In this document: one piece after another, positions 11,443-21,186 of the stretch
How positions within the stretch are numbered: position 1 is the stretch's first letter
How the letters are laid out: each line of letters starts with the position of its first letter
Source: Candidatus Stahliibacteriota bacterium
GTDB lineage: Bacteria > Hydrothermota > UBA3072
Assembly: GCA_004377355.1 (NCBI GenBank)
Contig: SOIB01000127.1
Coordinates: forward strand, 1 to 48,947
Direction of reading: 5' to 3'
DNA length: 48,947 bases
The notes under the pieces: model-generated
The model's database searches: none
What the model was told of the DNA's origin: nothing
Seen by the model: only the letters and a program-made list of their open reading frames with translations
Position numbers and translations under genes: made by a program

Positions 11443-12860
11443 TATTTGAAATACTCCTTAACACATTCTCTATCAGAAAAGGGTATCCGCTGCCCTTTTA
11501 TCTCCTGATACTCCTCATGCCCTTTACCTGCAATTAGAACAAAGTCCCCCTTACGGGCAATATCTAAAGCCTTAAATATAGCCTCTTTCCTATCCTCGAT
11601 ACGATACACTTCCTCGTCCTCAATACCTTCAAATATATCATCTATAATTGCTTCTGGGTCTTCACTCCTTGGATTATCAGAGGTGACAATAACAATATCT
11701 GAAAGTTTTGAGGTAATCATACCCATAATTGCTCTCTTACCCTTATCTCGTTCTCCACCAGCACCAAATACAGTTATTACTCTATTACAATTTAAGTCCC
11801 TGAGAGAGGAAATCGCATTATTCAGAGCGTCGGGTGTGTGAGCATAGTCCACGATAACAGAAAAAGGCACTGGAACATTGACTTTTTCCATTCGTCCTTG
11901 AGGAGAATAAACTTCTTGGATTCCTTCAATAATTCGAGAATCTTCTACATCATCAATTATTGCAACAGATGCAGAAGCTAAGATATTATATGCATTGTAT
12001 GTGCCAATAAGAGGACTTCTAACCGTTAAACTTCTATCCATACCCTCTATTTTCAAAATTAGATTGTAAAAAGTGTTTTCTATAATCTGTCCTTTAATAT
12101 TTCCTTTCTTAAATCCATAAGTAATTACTTTTGAGTCTGTGTTTTTTATAAAGTATGGAGCATTCGCATCATCCACATTTATTAATGCCATTTTATCCCG
12201 ATGTAAAGACTTAAAGAATCTTGATTTAGCTTCTCTATAAGCCTCAAAAGTCTTATGGTAATCAAGGTGGTCTCTGGAAATATTTGTAAATACTCCATAA
12301 TCAAAATCTATTGAAAAAATTCTATCCTGAACAATACCATGAGAGGAAACTTCAATTATGGCAGTTTTAATACCTTTATTTAAAGCACTATGTAGTTCTT
12401 TCTGCAGGATAAGGGGGGCAGGTGTAGTATTTATTGACTTTTTTTCACCGTCAGATGTTATGTATTTAATTGTACTAAAACAAATTGAATCTCTATAAAT
12501 CGAAGAAAGTAGTAATGATGTTGTAGTCTTCCCATTGGTCCCAGTAACTCCGATAATCTTCATTTCCGAAGAAGGATTTCCATAGTAGTTCGATACAATT
12601 TTAGCAAAGGCTTTTCTTGTGTTTGGAACTTTTATATTGGGAACATTCTCACTAAGGTCCTCCTCAACTAGAAGAATCGCTGCACCGTTCAGAATGGCTT
12701 CATTTACAAACTTATGTCCGTCTACTTTCTCACCCCTTAAAGCGGCAAATAGATAACCGGTAGAGGTCTCCCTGGAATTATCAGTCACTCCAGTAATATG
12801 ATCTACTTCACCCTCTATTTTTATAATATCTATCCCATTTAGAAGAATATCCATTTGCAT
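11442..12860 (-). CDS. murE: UDP-MurNAc-dipeptide ligase MurE, predicted DAP-adding
   Basis: GVTGTNGKTTTSLL, NISRDHLDYH, VDYAHTPDAL. The DNPRSEDP motif is the meso-DAP-type specificity motif. Confidence 0.95.
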   Translation of the reverse strand: MQMDILLNGIDIIKIEGEVDHITGVTDNSRETSTGYLFAALRGEKVDGHKFVNEAILNGAAILLVEEDLSENVPNIKVPNTRKAFAKIVSNYYGNPSSEMKIIGVTGTNGKTTTSLLLSSIYRDSICFSTIKYITSDGEKKSINTTPAPLILQKELHSALNKGIKTAIIEVSSHGIVQDRIFSIDFDYGVFTNISRDHLDYHKTFEAYREAKSRFFKSLHRDKMALINVDDANAPYFIKNTDSKVITYGFKKGNIKGQIIENTFYNLILKIEGMDRSLTVRSPLIGTYNAYNILASASVAIIDDVEDSRIIEGIQEVYSPQGRMEKVNVPVPFSVIVDYAHTPDALNNAISSLRDLNCNRVITVFGAGGERDKGKRAIMGMITSKLSDIVIVTSDNPRSEDPEAIIDDIFEGIEDEEVYRIEDRKEAIFKALDIARKGDFVLIAGKGHEEYQEIKGQRIPFSDRECVKEYFK

Positions 12861-12861
12861 C

Positions 12862-14520
12862 TTATAGAAATCTTTTCCTATAACTTTTCAAGAGAACAAT
12901 CATTTGTGCTACTTTACGAAAAGCTGGGCATACAATAACGGATGAGTAATATGAGTTCTTTGGATTATCAACAAATATCCCAATAACAACCTCAGGATCT
13001 GGATAAGGTAACATCCCAACAAATGATGATACATATTCACCTTTTTTATATCCACCGTCAGAATATTTCCATGCAGTTCCTGTTTTTCCTGCAACAGGAA
13101 GCATTGTAAGAGAGGCTAACGTTCCTGTTCCTTCTTCAACTGTATCATAAAATATCTCTAAAAGTGTATTCATAATCTTTGGGTTTCCCACCTTCCTTGT
13201 TACTTCGGTTTTGCTACGCGCTATGCGCTTATCTTTATTTCGTATCTCCTTCATTACTCTAGGTCGTAGCAATACACCATCATTTGCTATTGCCTGATAA
13301 GCCATAACAATCTGAAGTGGTGTAGTATTGACACCTTGCCCAAAACTAACTGTGGCAAGTCTTATGTCCCTCATACGTTCAAGAATTGGTAAATTACCTG
13401 AATATTCAACAGGAAGGTCAACTCCTGTATTACACCCTATACCAAAAAAACGTGCACAACGATATAATTCTCTCTTCCCGACCCTTTTTCCAATATTAAC
13501 AAATGCGGAATTGGATGAATAAATAAGAGCATCTCTAAATGAATATGCATGATGTGGATGTGGATCCTTGAACACTTTACCACCAAAATCAGTAGAACCT
13601 GTAGAATCCACAACCGTATCTGTGAGAGAATAACCCGCTTTAATCCAAGCAAATGCTGGAATCAATTTAAAGATTGACCCTGGTTCAAATTGCCATGCTA
13701 TGCAACCATTACTTCTCCATCCTTCATCTGGAATATATTCTGGTATATTCACCATCGCCAGAATCTCTCCTGTTTTAACATCCACACAGAGTCCAAAAAC
13801 CTGATCTGCATGTGTATCTTCCTTTAATTTATGTAACTCGTTTGCCATAATATACTGTATATCAAGGTCAATGGTTAAATATATGTCTTTACCAGGAACT
13901 GGGTCTTTATAATCTTCTTCGTACCGCTTCAGTAATTTTATCCCAGAATACATAGGCACCTCAAGGTAATGAGCCCATCCATTTGAACCGGAGAGAAATT
14001 CATTGTATTCTCGCTCTATCCCACTCATCCCCTTCCTTTCCCAATTGAGAGAGCCTATAACTGTTCTACCAACCCTACCTGATAGGTAGTATCGGAACCA
14101 TTCCCTAACAGCATATACTCCTTCAAGGTTAAGCTCTCTAACAATGGAATCACTTACTCCTCGAGTGACTCTAATAAGTTCAGATTCATTTTGAAGAAGT
14201 ATTTCCAGATTAGTAGCGCTCCCCAACCCAAACTCTGCCAATTTAGAAGCGGTCTCTTTTATATCAGTAATTAGAGCCTTCTCTGCATAAAGTGTAAAGA
14301 GTTTAAGGTCAGTTGCCAGCACCTTGCCATTCCTATCAAGTATTTCACCTCTCCTGGCTTCTGTTTCAAGATAACGCATCTGTTCAGCTTTACTCTTTCT
14401 GCCAATATTTCGTGATTGTATGATTTGAAGGTAAAACAACCTTCCAAATGCTAACATCCACAAAATGAACAAAAAGGAGATAAGAAATATAGCTTTAATA
14501 CGAAAACCTTTTATAAGCAT
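12862..14520 (-). CDS. ftsI: septal peptidoglycan transpeptidase (FtsI/PBP3 class B PBP)
   Basis: N-terminal TM, dimerisation domain (LETEARRGEILDRNGKVLATD), SIFK, SSNSAF and KTGTA catalytic motifs. Confidence 0.94.
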   Translation of the reverse strand: MLIKGFRIKAIFLISFLFILWMLAFGRLFYLQIIQSRNIGRKSKAEQMRYLETEARRGEILDRNGKVLATDLKLFTLYAEKALITDIKETASKLAEFGLGSATNLEILLQNESELIRVTRGVSDSIVRELNLEGVYAVREWFRYYLSGRVGRTVIGSLNWERKGMSGIEREYNEFLSGSNGWAHYLEVPMYSGIKLLKRYEEDYKDPVPGKDIYLTIDLDIQYIMANELHKLKEDTHADQVFGLCVDVKTGEILAMVNIPEYIPDEGWRSNGCIAWQFEPGSIFKLIPAFAWIKAGYSLTDTVVDSTGSTDFGGKVFKDPHPHHAYSFRDALIYSSNSAFVNIGKRVGKRELYRCARFFGIGCNTGVDLPVEYSGNLPILERMRDIRLATVSFGQGVNTTPLQIVMAYQAIANDGVLLRPRVMKEIRNKDKRIARSKTEVTRKVGNPKIMNTLLEIFYDTVEEGTGTLASLTMLPVAGKTGTAWKYSDGGYKKGEYVSSFVGMLPYPDPEVVIGIFVDNPKNSYYSSVIVCPAFRKVAQMIVLLKSYRKRFL

Positions 14521-14526
14521 CTATCA

Positions 14527-14805
14527 CTATCTTTCATCGGGGAGGTCTTCCAATTTAATTATTTCCCTTTTGCGGGGATATCTCATATTCAATTCATCAC
14601 TAGCTCTATTTTCAATCACGGGAATACTGGTAGCTTCTCGGTATTTAGCTCTGAGTTTAACCAACTCGTTCCACATAATACTTGCTTCCTTCCTCAGGAT
14701 TTCAATCCGAATGTTTAGATTATTTACTGTATTTTTTCTCCAGATATGAAGAAGAAATGGAGATATAATAATGAGAATTATAGCAAGTAATCTCAACATT
14801 CTCAT
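14527..14805 (-). CDS. ftsL: FtsL-like cell division protein
   Basis: 92 aa, one N-terminal TM then a predicted coiled coil; located between rsmH and ftsI. Confidence 0.7.
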   Translation of the reverse strand: MRMLRLLAIILIIISPFLLHIWRKNTVNNLNIRIEILRKEASIMWNELVKLRAKYREATSIPVIENRASDELNMRYPRKREIIKLEDLPDER

Positions 14806-15641
14806 TTCTCAAATGCTCTAAGATGCGCACTTCTACACCTGGGATTTTCCTCAAATTCCAAATTTTTCGGAGTAATTGGTTTCTTTGTAAGTGTAGTTAG
14901 TCCTAATTCATTAACTGTGTTAATCAATAATTTCTCTTCCCCGGAATGATAGGTAATAACTACCAACCTTCCATTGATTTTTAGTATTTTATAAGCACCC
15001 ATAATACCCTCCTTAATATTTTCCATTTCATTGTTAACTGCTATCCGAAATGCCTGAAATATTCTACTTAGATGCTTATGTCCAAATTTTCGCGGGACCG
15101 ATTTTCTTACAAGTAAGGCTAGTTCACTTGTTGTTTTAGGCTTCTCATTTTTAATTTTCTTTGCAATTCTTCTTGAATGACGCTCTCCGCCATATTTATA
15201 AAGAACATCTGCAATCTCTTCCTTACCCCACTCTTCAATTATATCATAAGCTGATTTACCCTCCCTCCCATATCTCATATCCAGAGGTCCATCCAATCGG
15301 TATGAAAAGCCTCTTTGCGGGTCATCGAGTTGAAAAGAAGAATAACCAAGATCAAAAAGGACTCCATCTATAGGTTTCCCAACAAAACTATCAATAAATC
15401 TAAAGTTACCTTGAATAAGCATGAATCTATTCTCAAATCTTGAAAATCTTTCTTTTGCTAGATTTAACTGTTCGATGTCAAGGTCTATTCCTACAATAGA
15501 AGCTTCTGTTCGCTGTAGAATTTCAAGAGAGTGACCTCCACATCCAAGAGTAGCATCAAGGTAGACTCCATCGTTCTTCACTATTAACCAGTGAATCACA
15601 TTATCCACCATTACAGGACGATGAACTACCTGATTCCCCAC
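14802..15641 (-). CDS. rsmH: 16S rRNA (cytosine1402-N4)-methyltransferase RsmH
   Basis: HRPVMVDNVIHWL, YLDATLGCGGHSLEIL, GVLFDLGYSSFQLDDPQRGFSYRLDGPLDMR. Confidence 0.97.
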   Translation of the reverse strand: MGNQVVHRPVMVDNVIHWLIVKNDGVYLDATLGCGGHSLEILQRTEASIVGIDLDIEQLNLAKERFSRFENRFMLIQGNFRFIDSFVGKPIDGVLFDLGYSSFQLDDPQRGFSYRLDGPLDMRYGREGKSAYDIIEEWGKEEIADVLYKYGGERHSRRIAKKIKNEKPKTTSELALLVRKSVPRKFGHKHLSRIFQAFRIAVNNEMENIKEGIMGAYKILKINGRLVVITYHSGEEKLLINTVNELGLTTLTKKPITPKNLEFEENPRCRSAHLRAFEK

Positions 15642-15650
15642 TTTCCCCCG

Positions 15651-16085
15651 CTATAGTTCCAACAATGAAAATAGTTCATTTGTATCTCCCTTATCCTTTG
15701 AATACTTTTCAAATATAGACGGAGACCATAATTCTACTTTATCAATGGCACCGAGGAAAAATACACCATCCTTAATCTTAGCATAATCTCTTAAATCCTT
15801 GGGAAGAACAACCCGACCCTGACTATCCATTGTTAGACATTCGGCTCCATATGAAAATGCTCTTATAGCATCCCTTATCGTCTTTTGTGAGTATTTCTTC
15901 TCTCTGAGTTGCTCAATAAATTCATACCACTTGCTTAAGGGAAATAACAATAAAGAAGTCTCGAATCCTTTGGTTATATAAAAACTATTATCATCCTCCT
16001 CATTTAAAACAGCTCTGAATTTTACAGGTATGAACACTCTTCCCTTATGATCCACTGAGTAAATGTCGTTTCCTATAAAATACAT
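15651..16085 (-). CDS. mraZ: transcriptional regulator MraZ
   Basis: Two SpoVT-AbrB-like repeats (YSVDHKGRVFIPVKFR and LTMDSQGRVVLPKDLR), first gene of dcw. ATG at 16085 preferred (AGGGGGTGACTATG); the ORF track starts at GTG 16091. Confidence 0.95.
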   Translation of the reverse strand: MYFIGNDIYSVDHKGRVFIPVKFRAVLNEEDDNSFYITKGFETSLLLFPLSKWYEFIEQLREKKYSQKTIRDAIRAFSYGAECLTMDSQGRVVLPKDLRDYAKIKDGVFFLGAIDKVELWSPSIFEKYSKDKGDTNELFSLLEL

Positions 16086-16112
16086 AGTCACCCCCTGATT
16101 GGTTTACTAAAC

Positions 16113-16138
16113 CTCCACTATTCCCCACTTATCCCCAC
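16113..16138 (-). promoter_or_regulatory. putative MraZ operator: three direct repeats GTGGGG/GTGGGG/GTGGAG at 10-bp period
   Basis: Minus-strand sequence GTGGGGATAAGTGGGGAATAGTGGAG immediately downstream of the -10; matches the published TGGG-type MraZ box repeat layout. Confidence 0.8.
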
Positions 16139-16139
16139 A

Positions 16140-16168
16140 ATTTTACTATAAAAAATAGCTTTTGTCAA
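16140..16168 (-). promoter_or_regulatory. sigma70/sigmaA-type promoter of the dcw cluster (TTGACA-17-TAAAAT)
   Basis: Minus strand: TTGACA (16168..16163), 17-nt spacer, TAAAAT (16145..16140). Confidence 0.75.
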
Positions 16169-16372
16169 GGGGTTAAAGTGATTTTTTTTCTTTTTTAGAC
16201 AAAAAGTCGTAGTTTTATTTGGGAATCATTTTATCATGCTAAAAAATTTGTAGTTTAGAATTTATTTTTGTTTAATTTGTTAGCCTTCTCTGATATGTTA
16301 ATTTTTCAATATTAATAAATAACTTATGATTCTTCAAAAAAATTAAATAAAACTCTTAACTTCCCTTTATTT

Positions 16373-17155
16373 TTACTTTAAAAGAGCCTTTATTTCAGTA
16401 AACTTCCCGGTGTAATATGGTAAATTAGTCCCGCCAATTTTTTCTATTTGTTTGTTTCCATTATTGATTCTATCCTTTGTAGGTGGGTGTGATGCAATTA
16501 ATGTCTCAAAAACTGAAGGAGGATTATCTTCCATGTCTTTAAACTTCTCAAAAAGTTGAATCATACCTTTTGGATTGTAATTTGCCTTTTTTGTGTATAG
16601 TATTCCATAATTGTCAGCCTCAAATTCGTTATCTCTACCATAACCTTGTAAAATCAAAAAAGCAGCAGCATCAATCATTTGCCTTGCAACATCACTCATC
16701 TTATCCCCCAACAATACATCAATTAGAATACTATAACCATAAACTGTCTGAAGATGCTTTACTGAATGTCTTGCAACAACATGACCCACCTCATGAGCTA
16801 AAACAGATGCCAATTGTGCCTCATTATCCAAAATCTTTATAAGACCTGTATAGATATAAATAAATCCACCAGGACATGCAAAAGCATTCACCTCAGCCTT
16901 ATCAATCACTTTAAATGTATATTTTATATCTCTACGATCACATACTTTCACTATCTTCTGACCTACATCATTTACATAATTTTGCACCTTTTGGTTATTG
17001 AGTAATTTCTCGTTGGACTCAACCTCAGAAGATACCTTTCTTCCAATTTCGACTTCTGTTGAAGTTGGTATAAGAATTAGACTCTTTTTACCACCTGGTC
17101 CTGTAGTTGCACAGCTTAAGAATAAAAATATAAACCCGATTAAAAACTTCTTCAT
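16373..17155 (-). CDS. M48-family zinc metalloprotease lipoprotein
   Basis: Lipobox FLFLSCATTG; HEVGH zinc motif (LAHEVGHVVARHSVKH); downstream glutamate region (DNEFEADNYG). Confidence 0.9.
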   Translation of the reverse strand: MKKFLIGFIFLFLSCATTGPGGKKSLILIPTSTEVEIGRKVSSEVESNEKLLNNQKVQNYVNDVGQKIVKVCDRRDIKYTFKVIDKAEVNAFACPGGFIYIYTGLIKILDNEAQLASVLAHEVGHVVARHSVKHLQTVYGYSILIDVLLGDKMSDVARQMIDAAAFLILQGYGRDNEFEADNYGILYTKKANYNPKGMIQLFEKFKDMEDNPPSVFETLIASHPPTKDRINNGNKQIEKIGGTNLPYYTGKFTEIKALLK

Positions 17156-17245
17156 AATGAAAGATAATATTCAACAGAATTAAAAAATCAATGGTAAAAT
17201 TTTTGTCTATTCTAAAACCCGAAATAAAAATTTACAATTTAGATT

Positions 17246-18133
17246 TTAATTTACAGAATCAACCACCTTTCTTATGGCTCTGATATGCTCTGGTGTTGTT
17301 CCGCAACAGCCACCAATGATTGACACACCCACGTTAACCAACTCTTTTGCTTTTTCTGCCATAAATAGAGGGGTTTCAGGATAAACAGAAGTGTTTTCTC
17401 TTATCTCTGGAATACCTGCGTTTGATTGGATGACAATTGGAAGGCTACTAAATTCCCTGAATTCTTTGGCAATCTTTATCATGTTTTCTATGCCATTACC
17501 ACAGTTTGAACCTATGATATCAGCTCCTTCGGATTCCAGTCCACCTGCTGCCTCTTCTATGTTTACACCCATCACTGTGTAAAAACCTCTTGGTGTGGGA
17601 TCAAATGTCATTGTTGCAATAACAGGGGTTGACGACGAAACAGTTTTCGCCGCTTTAACAGCAATTGTTGCCTCTCTCAAATCGGTCATTGTCTCTATGC
17701 ATATAATATCAACGTCTGCACTGATGAGTGCCTTCATCTGTCTTTCAAAACTATTGTACATTTCGGAATCTGATGTATCCCCATAAGGTTCCAGGAGTTT
17801 TCCACTTGGGCCGCAGGAACCAGAGATGTAAGCGCATTCTCCTACGACTTTTCTTACAGCAAGGACAGCATTTCTGTTTATTTCCTCTGTTTTATCCTCT
17901 AACGAATAAAATGAAAGCTTCAAAGGTGAAGCCCCAAAGGTATTGGTTTGAATTATATCAGCTCCTGCATCAAGATAAAGAGTTGCAATCTCACTGAGCA
18001 CCTTAAGACGTGCAAAGTTAAAAGATTCTGGAGGTTCTCCTACCTCAAGACCACGTTCCATAAGCATCGTGCCCATCGCGCCATCAGAAACCAATATCTC
18101 ACCCCTATTTAATCGCATAAGTAAGTCTTCCAT
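17246..18133 (-). CDS. homocysteine S-methyltransferase domain protein (MetH N-terminal-like)
   Basis: SDGAMGTMLMERGL, NTFGASPLKL, GSNCGNG and GGCCGTTPEHI (Zn-ligand cysteines). Confidence 0.93.
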   Translation of the reverse strand: MEDLLMRLNRGEILVSDGAMGTMLMERGLEVGEPPESFNFARLKVLSEIATLYLDAGADIIQTNTFGASPLKLSFYSLEDKTEEINRNAVLAVRKVVGECAYISGSCGPSGKLLEPYGDTSDSEMYNSFERQMKALISADVDIICIETMTDLREATIAVKAAKTVSSSTPVIATMTFDPTPRGFYTVMGVNIEEAAGGLESEGADIIGSNCGNGIENMIKIAKEFREFSSLPIVIQSNAGIPEIRENTSVYPETPLFMAEKAKELVNVGVSIIGGCCGTTPEHIRAIRKVVDSVN

Positions 18134-18134
18134 C

Positions 18135-18785
18135 TTAAGTCATTCCTGTGAGTCCCTTAACTTTTTCAATAGCGTTAATGCTATCATATCCAAAAGCATC
18201 TGCTCCGATTTCTCTCGCAAATTCTTCAGTAACTGGAGCTCCACCAATTATTGTTTTTATCTTGCCTATTAATCTTTCTTCTTTTAAAAGATCAATAACT
18301 ATCTTCATAAAAGGCATTGTTGTAGTAAGAAGAGCACTCATTCCAATTACCGAAGCGTCTTCTTTTTTTGCTATCTCTATGAATTCTGATGGTGAAACAT
18401 CATTACCAAGGTCTATAACTTCAAAGCCAGCACCCTTAAGCATAATACCTACAAGGTTCTTTCCTATATCATGTAAATCCCCTTGAACCGTCCCGATGAC
18501 CACCTTTCCAATAGTTGGTATCCCTCCTTTTATAAACATCGGTCTAAGCAAATCCATTCCCGCATACATTGCCTTGGCAGCAAGAAGCACATCCGGAAGG
18601 AAGATTTCGTGAGCCTTGTACTTTTTACCTATTATGTCCATCCCAAAAATTAATCCATTATTAAGTATCTCTTTGGGAGATATTTTTGCTTTTATCGCCT
18701 CCTTTGTGAATATTCTTACCTTTTCATCGTCACCCAGTTGTAAGTGCTCTGAAATCTTGTTTAATATATCCATTTTTGTAATCAC
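18135..18785 (-). CDS. corrinoid (cobalamin-binding) methyltransferase protein, MtbC/MttC/MtqC-like
   Basis: DLHDIGKNLVGIMLKGAGFEVIDLG (DxHxxG B12-ligand motif), GMSALLTTTMPFMK, GGAPVTEEFAREIGADAFGYD. Confidence 0.95.
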   Translation of the reverse strand: MITKMDILNKISEHLQLGDDEKVRIFTKEAIKAKISPKEILNNGLIFGMDIIGKKYKAHEIFLPDVLLAAKAMYAGMDLLRPMFIKGGIPTIGKVVIGTVQGDLHDIGKNLVGIMLKGAGFEVIDLGNDVSPSEFIEIAKKEDASVIGMSALLTTTMPFMKIVIDLLKEERLIGKIKTIIGGAPVTEEFAREIGADAFGYDSINAIEKVKGLTGMT

Positions 18786-18797
18786 TCCCTCACTTTT

Positions 18798-19526
18798 TCA
18801 TTCTCTAAACAACTCACTTATCCTATCTCTACAGAAATGAGTTTTACATTGACTGCAGAAAGCATAAGAATCTATAAAGTTATGAATCTCTTTCTCTCCT
18901 ATAACTATTACGCCTGATATTGATTTCAACGGTTTCATTAGGTAACTATCAAGTAGTGTAACACCAATATCCTCTGGATGTAAAAATTCAAAGAGTTTTT
19001 TCTGCCCGCTCATATGCCAACCGCAATAACCGGGGCAATATCTTAATATCCCTGTGGATGACGTAATCTCATCACTCTTTGCGAGCAACTCAGAAAAACG
19101 GTTTTCAACAATATCGGCTACTTTCTCAGTCCCTTCTGAAGCAACAGCATCCAACATACTCCCAAGAGCGAATTCATCTAATTCAAAAAGTTCACCTATC
19201 TTTTGACTCAACTTCTCACCGATTGTAACAGCAAATAGAGCAAGATAATCTGCCTTTTTAAAAATTTCATCAAGGGGTGTTTTCTTTTCATTTAAACCCT
19301 CTCCGAAGTATACAACTTCAAATTCGGGAATGGGTATTTCTGAAACTAGCCCTTTTGGATGAGAAAACTCAATAAAAAGTTCCATAGCTTCGGTGAAAAG
19401 TGTCTCCACTTTAAGAGAATGTTCTCTGTTAAGGGGGATGTCCTGATTTTTAAAGACATTTGCCTTTTCTAGCTTTATATCACTGATTCTAATTTCAACA
19501 ATTTCTCTTATAATTTTCATTTTCAT
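18798..19526 (-). CDS. stand-alone vitamin B12-dependent methionine synthase activation-domain-like protein
   Basis: YCPGYCGWHMSGQKKLFEFLHPEDIGVTLLDSYLMKPLKSISGVIVIG resembles the MetH reactivation domain; sits in the corrinoid operon. Confidence 0.8.
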   Translation of the reverse strand: MKMKIIREIVEIRISDIKLEKANVFKNQDIPLNREHSLKVETLFTEAMELFIEFSHPKGLVSEIPIPEFEVVYFGEGLNEKKTPLDEIFKKADYLALFAVTIGEKLSQKIGELFELDEFALGSMLDAVASEGTEKVADIVENRFSELLAKSDEITSSTGILRYCPGYCGWHMSGQKKLFEFLHPEDIGVTLLDSYLMKPLKSISGVIVIGEKEIHNFIDSYAFCSQCKTHFCRDRISELFRE

Positions 19527-19654
19527 AATTTTGCCTTATGATTTTGATTTTCAAAAAAAATATTTTTAAATCTATAATTATCTTAAGTTTAATACATTAA
19601 AGGTTTCAAGGGGCCGAGGGTTCTCTGTATCTATCTATGTTCATCTGGGTTTCA

Positions 19655-21112
19655 TTATTCATGTTCTGGTAGGTTCCTCATTCCATAAAGGTGAGCTTCT
19701 TCGGTCATCAGTTTCGTTAACTCCTTTTTTGTATCATCTTGTAATCTTGAGGAAACATAATTCTTTATTATTCTTTCCACCTCACCATGTGCCCTTTCTA
19801 AAAGAGTTATACTCCCTTCCTCTTGCCATCTTGTTCTACTTGCCCTGTCAATAACTACTCCAGGGAAATAGAATTCTTCATTTAGATAACGACGTGTATG
19901 CTCTGATATAAGTAGGTGTTGTTCCTTTAGAAGTTCCTGGAATCTTGGGAGCGAGGGAAAATCCTCTTTAGGCTCAATACCTTTTAACAAATGAATCGTC
20001 ATTCCACAGATTTCATTATCTAAAACAAGCTTTTCCAGACTCTGGCAGCTTTCAAAATCAAGCATTCCTGGTCCAGAAATGTTGTTTATTCCACAAAGAG
20101 CAGCAAGGGTTGCCCCCACTCCCGATTCAAGCCCTGCTTGAGCATCAAGCTGTTTTGAATCACTTAAGGATATATACCCCTGAGTTGGCATACCAAGGTA
20201 TTTCCCAATCTCATTATATGCGCAATCTATCATCATTGTTTCTACAGCACCCATTGGAGTCGTTTCATATCGGACATCAAATATGGCTGGCGAACCACCA
20301 TAAAGGATTGGTGTTCCTGGATTTGTAAACTGGCTAATTACAACACCACTCAGGGTTTCGGCTGTATGTTGAATCAATGTTCCAACAAGGGTAACAGGTG
20401 CCATAAATCCCGATAATGGCATGGAAACAAACTCCACTGGAATTGAAAAGTTGGCACAGTCTACAACATTTTGGGATGTTACATTACTCCATTTTATAGG
20501 TGAAGTTGGACAGCATGAGAATATTGTAAGTGGTTTTGATTTAAGTTCCTCTTTTGACCCTCGAATTATAACCTGAAACTCTTTCATAATATTGAATGCT
20601 TCCATGGTAAACGTACCGGTGACTACAGGTTTCTCACAGTAAAGAAAGCTTAAGTAAAGTCGATAACTATCTGAAATCTTCTCACAGACATCAGCTGGAA
20701 TAAATGCTGTACTCTGAGAAGCAATGTTATCAAGCTGACTTACAACTTTCACATACCTTACATAATCTGTTGTTTTTGGCTTACGAATCTCATTTGTTTC
20801 ATAATCCAGGATATTTAATGCAGCTGAACCGGGTGTAAAATATACATTATAATCTGAAAAATGATGTGTTTCATTACCAAGAACATCATAGAGTTTAAAG
20901 GATTTAGGAACCGCCTTTAATGCGCTTTCAATAATCTCATCTGTAAGGAAAACGTGGTACCTATCCATCTCAACCTTTGCTCCATGCTCTCCTAGCATGA
21001 AAAGGATATCCTTGTTGTGGATTTCCACACCAAGTTTACAAAGAATTTCCCTTGCTTCTCCTACTATCTTCTCTATAAGTTCATCGCTCAAGAATCTTAA
21101 TACCGGTCTCAT
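19655..21112 (-). CDS. MttB-family (trimethylamine/quaternary-amine:corrinoid) methyltransferase, non-pyrrolysine type
   Basis: 485 aa; SDSKQLDAQAGLESGVGATLAALCGINNISGPGMLDFESCQSLEKLVLDNEICGM and LSGFMAPVTLVGTLIQHTAETLSGVVISQ; no internal amber codon. Confidence 0.9.
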   Translation of the reverse strand: MRPVLRFLSDELIEKIVGEAREILCKLGVEIHNKDILFMLGEHGAKVEMDRYHVFLTDEIIESALKAVPKSFKLYDVLGNETHHFSDYNVYFTPGSAALNILDYETNEIRKPKTTDYVRYVKVVSQLDNIASQSTAFIPADVCEKISDSYRLYLSFLYCEKPVVTGTFTMEAFNIMKEFQVIIRGSKEELKSKPLTIFSCCPTSPIKWSNVTSQNVVDCANFSIPVEFVSMPLSGFMAPVTLVGTLIQHTAETLSGVVISQFTNPGTPILYGGSPAIFDVRYETTPMGAVETMMIDCAYNEIGKYLGMPTQGYISLSDSKQLDAQAGLESGVGATLAALCGINNISGPGMLDFESCQSLEKLVLDNEICGMTIHLLKGIEPKEDFPSLPRFQELLKEQHLLISEHTRRYLNEEFYFPGVVIDRASRTRWQEEGSITLLERAHGEVERIIKNYVSSRLQDDTKKELTKLMTEEAHLYGMRNLPEHE

Positions 21113-21186
21113 TTTATACTCCTTTCAAGTAAATAATTTATTTAATCTTATATCAAATCCTTAAATATTTCAAGGACGTTTCTATA

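Noticed and set aside
16128-16140. DnaA-box-like TTATCCCCACA upstream of mraZ
   Set aside because: Has two extra C residues relative to TTATCCACA and fits the 10-bp MraZ repeat pattern better.
19655-21112. Pyrrolysine-containing MttB
   Set aside because: No in-frame amber codon interrupts the ORF; the protein is full length without Pyl.
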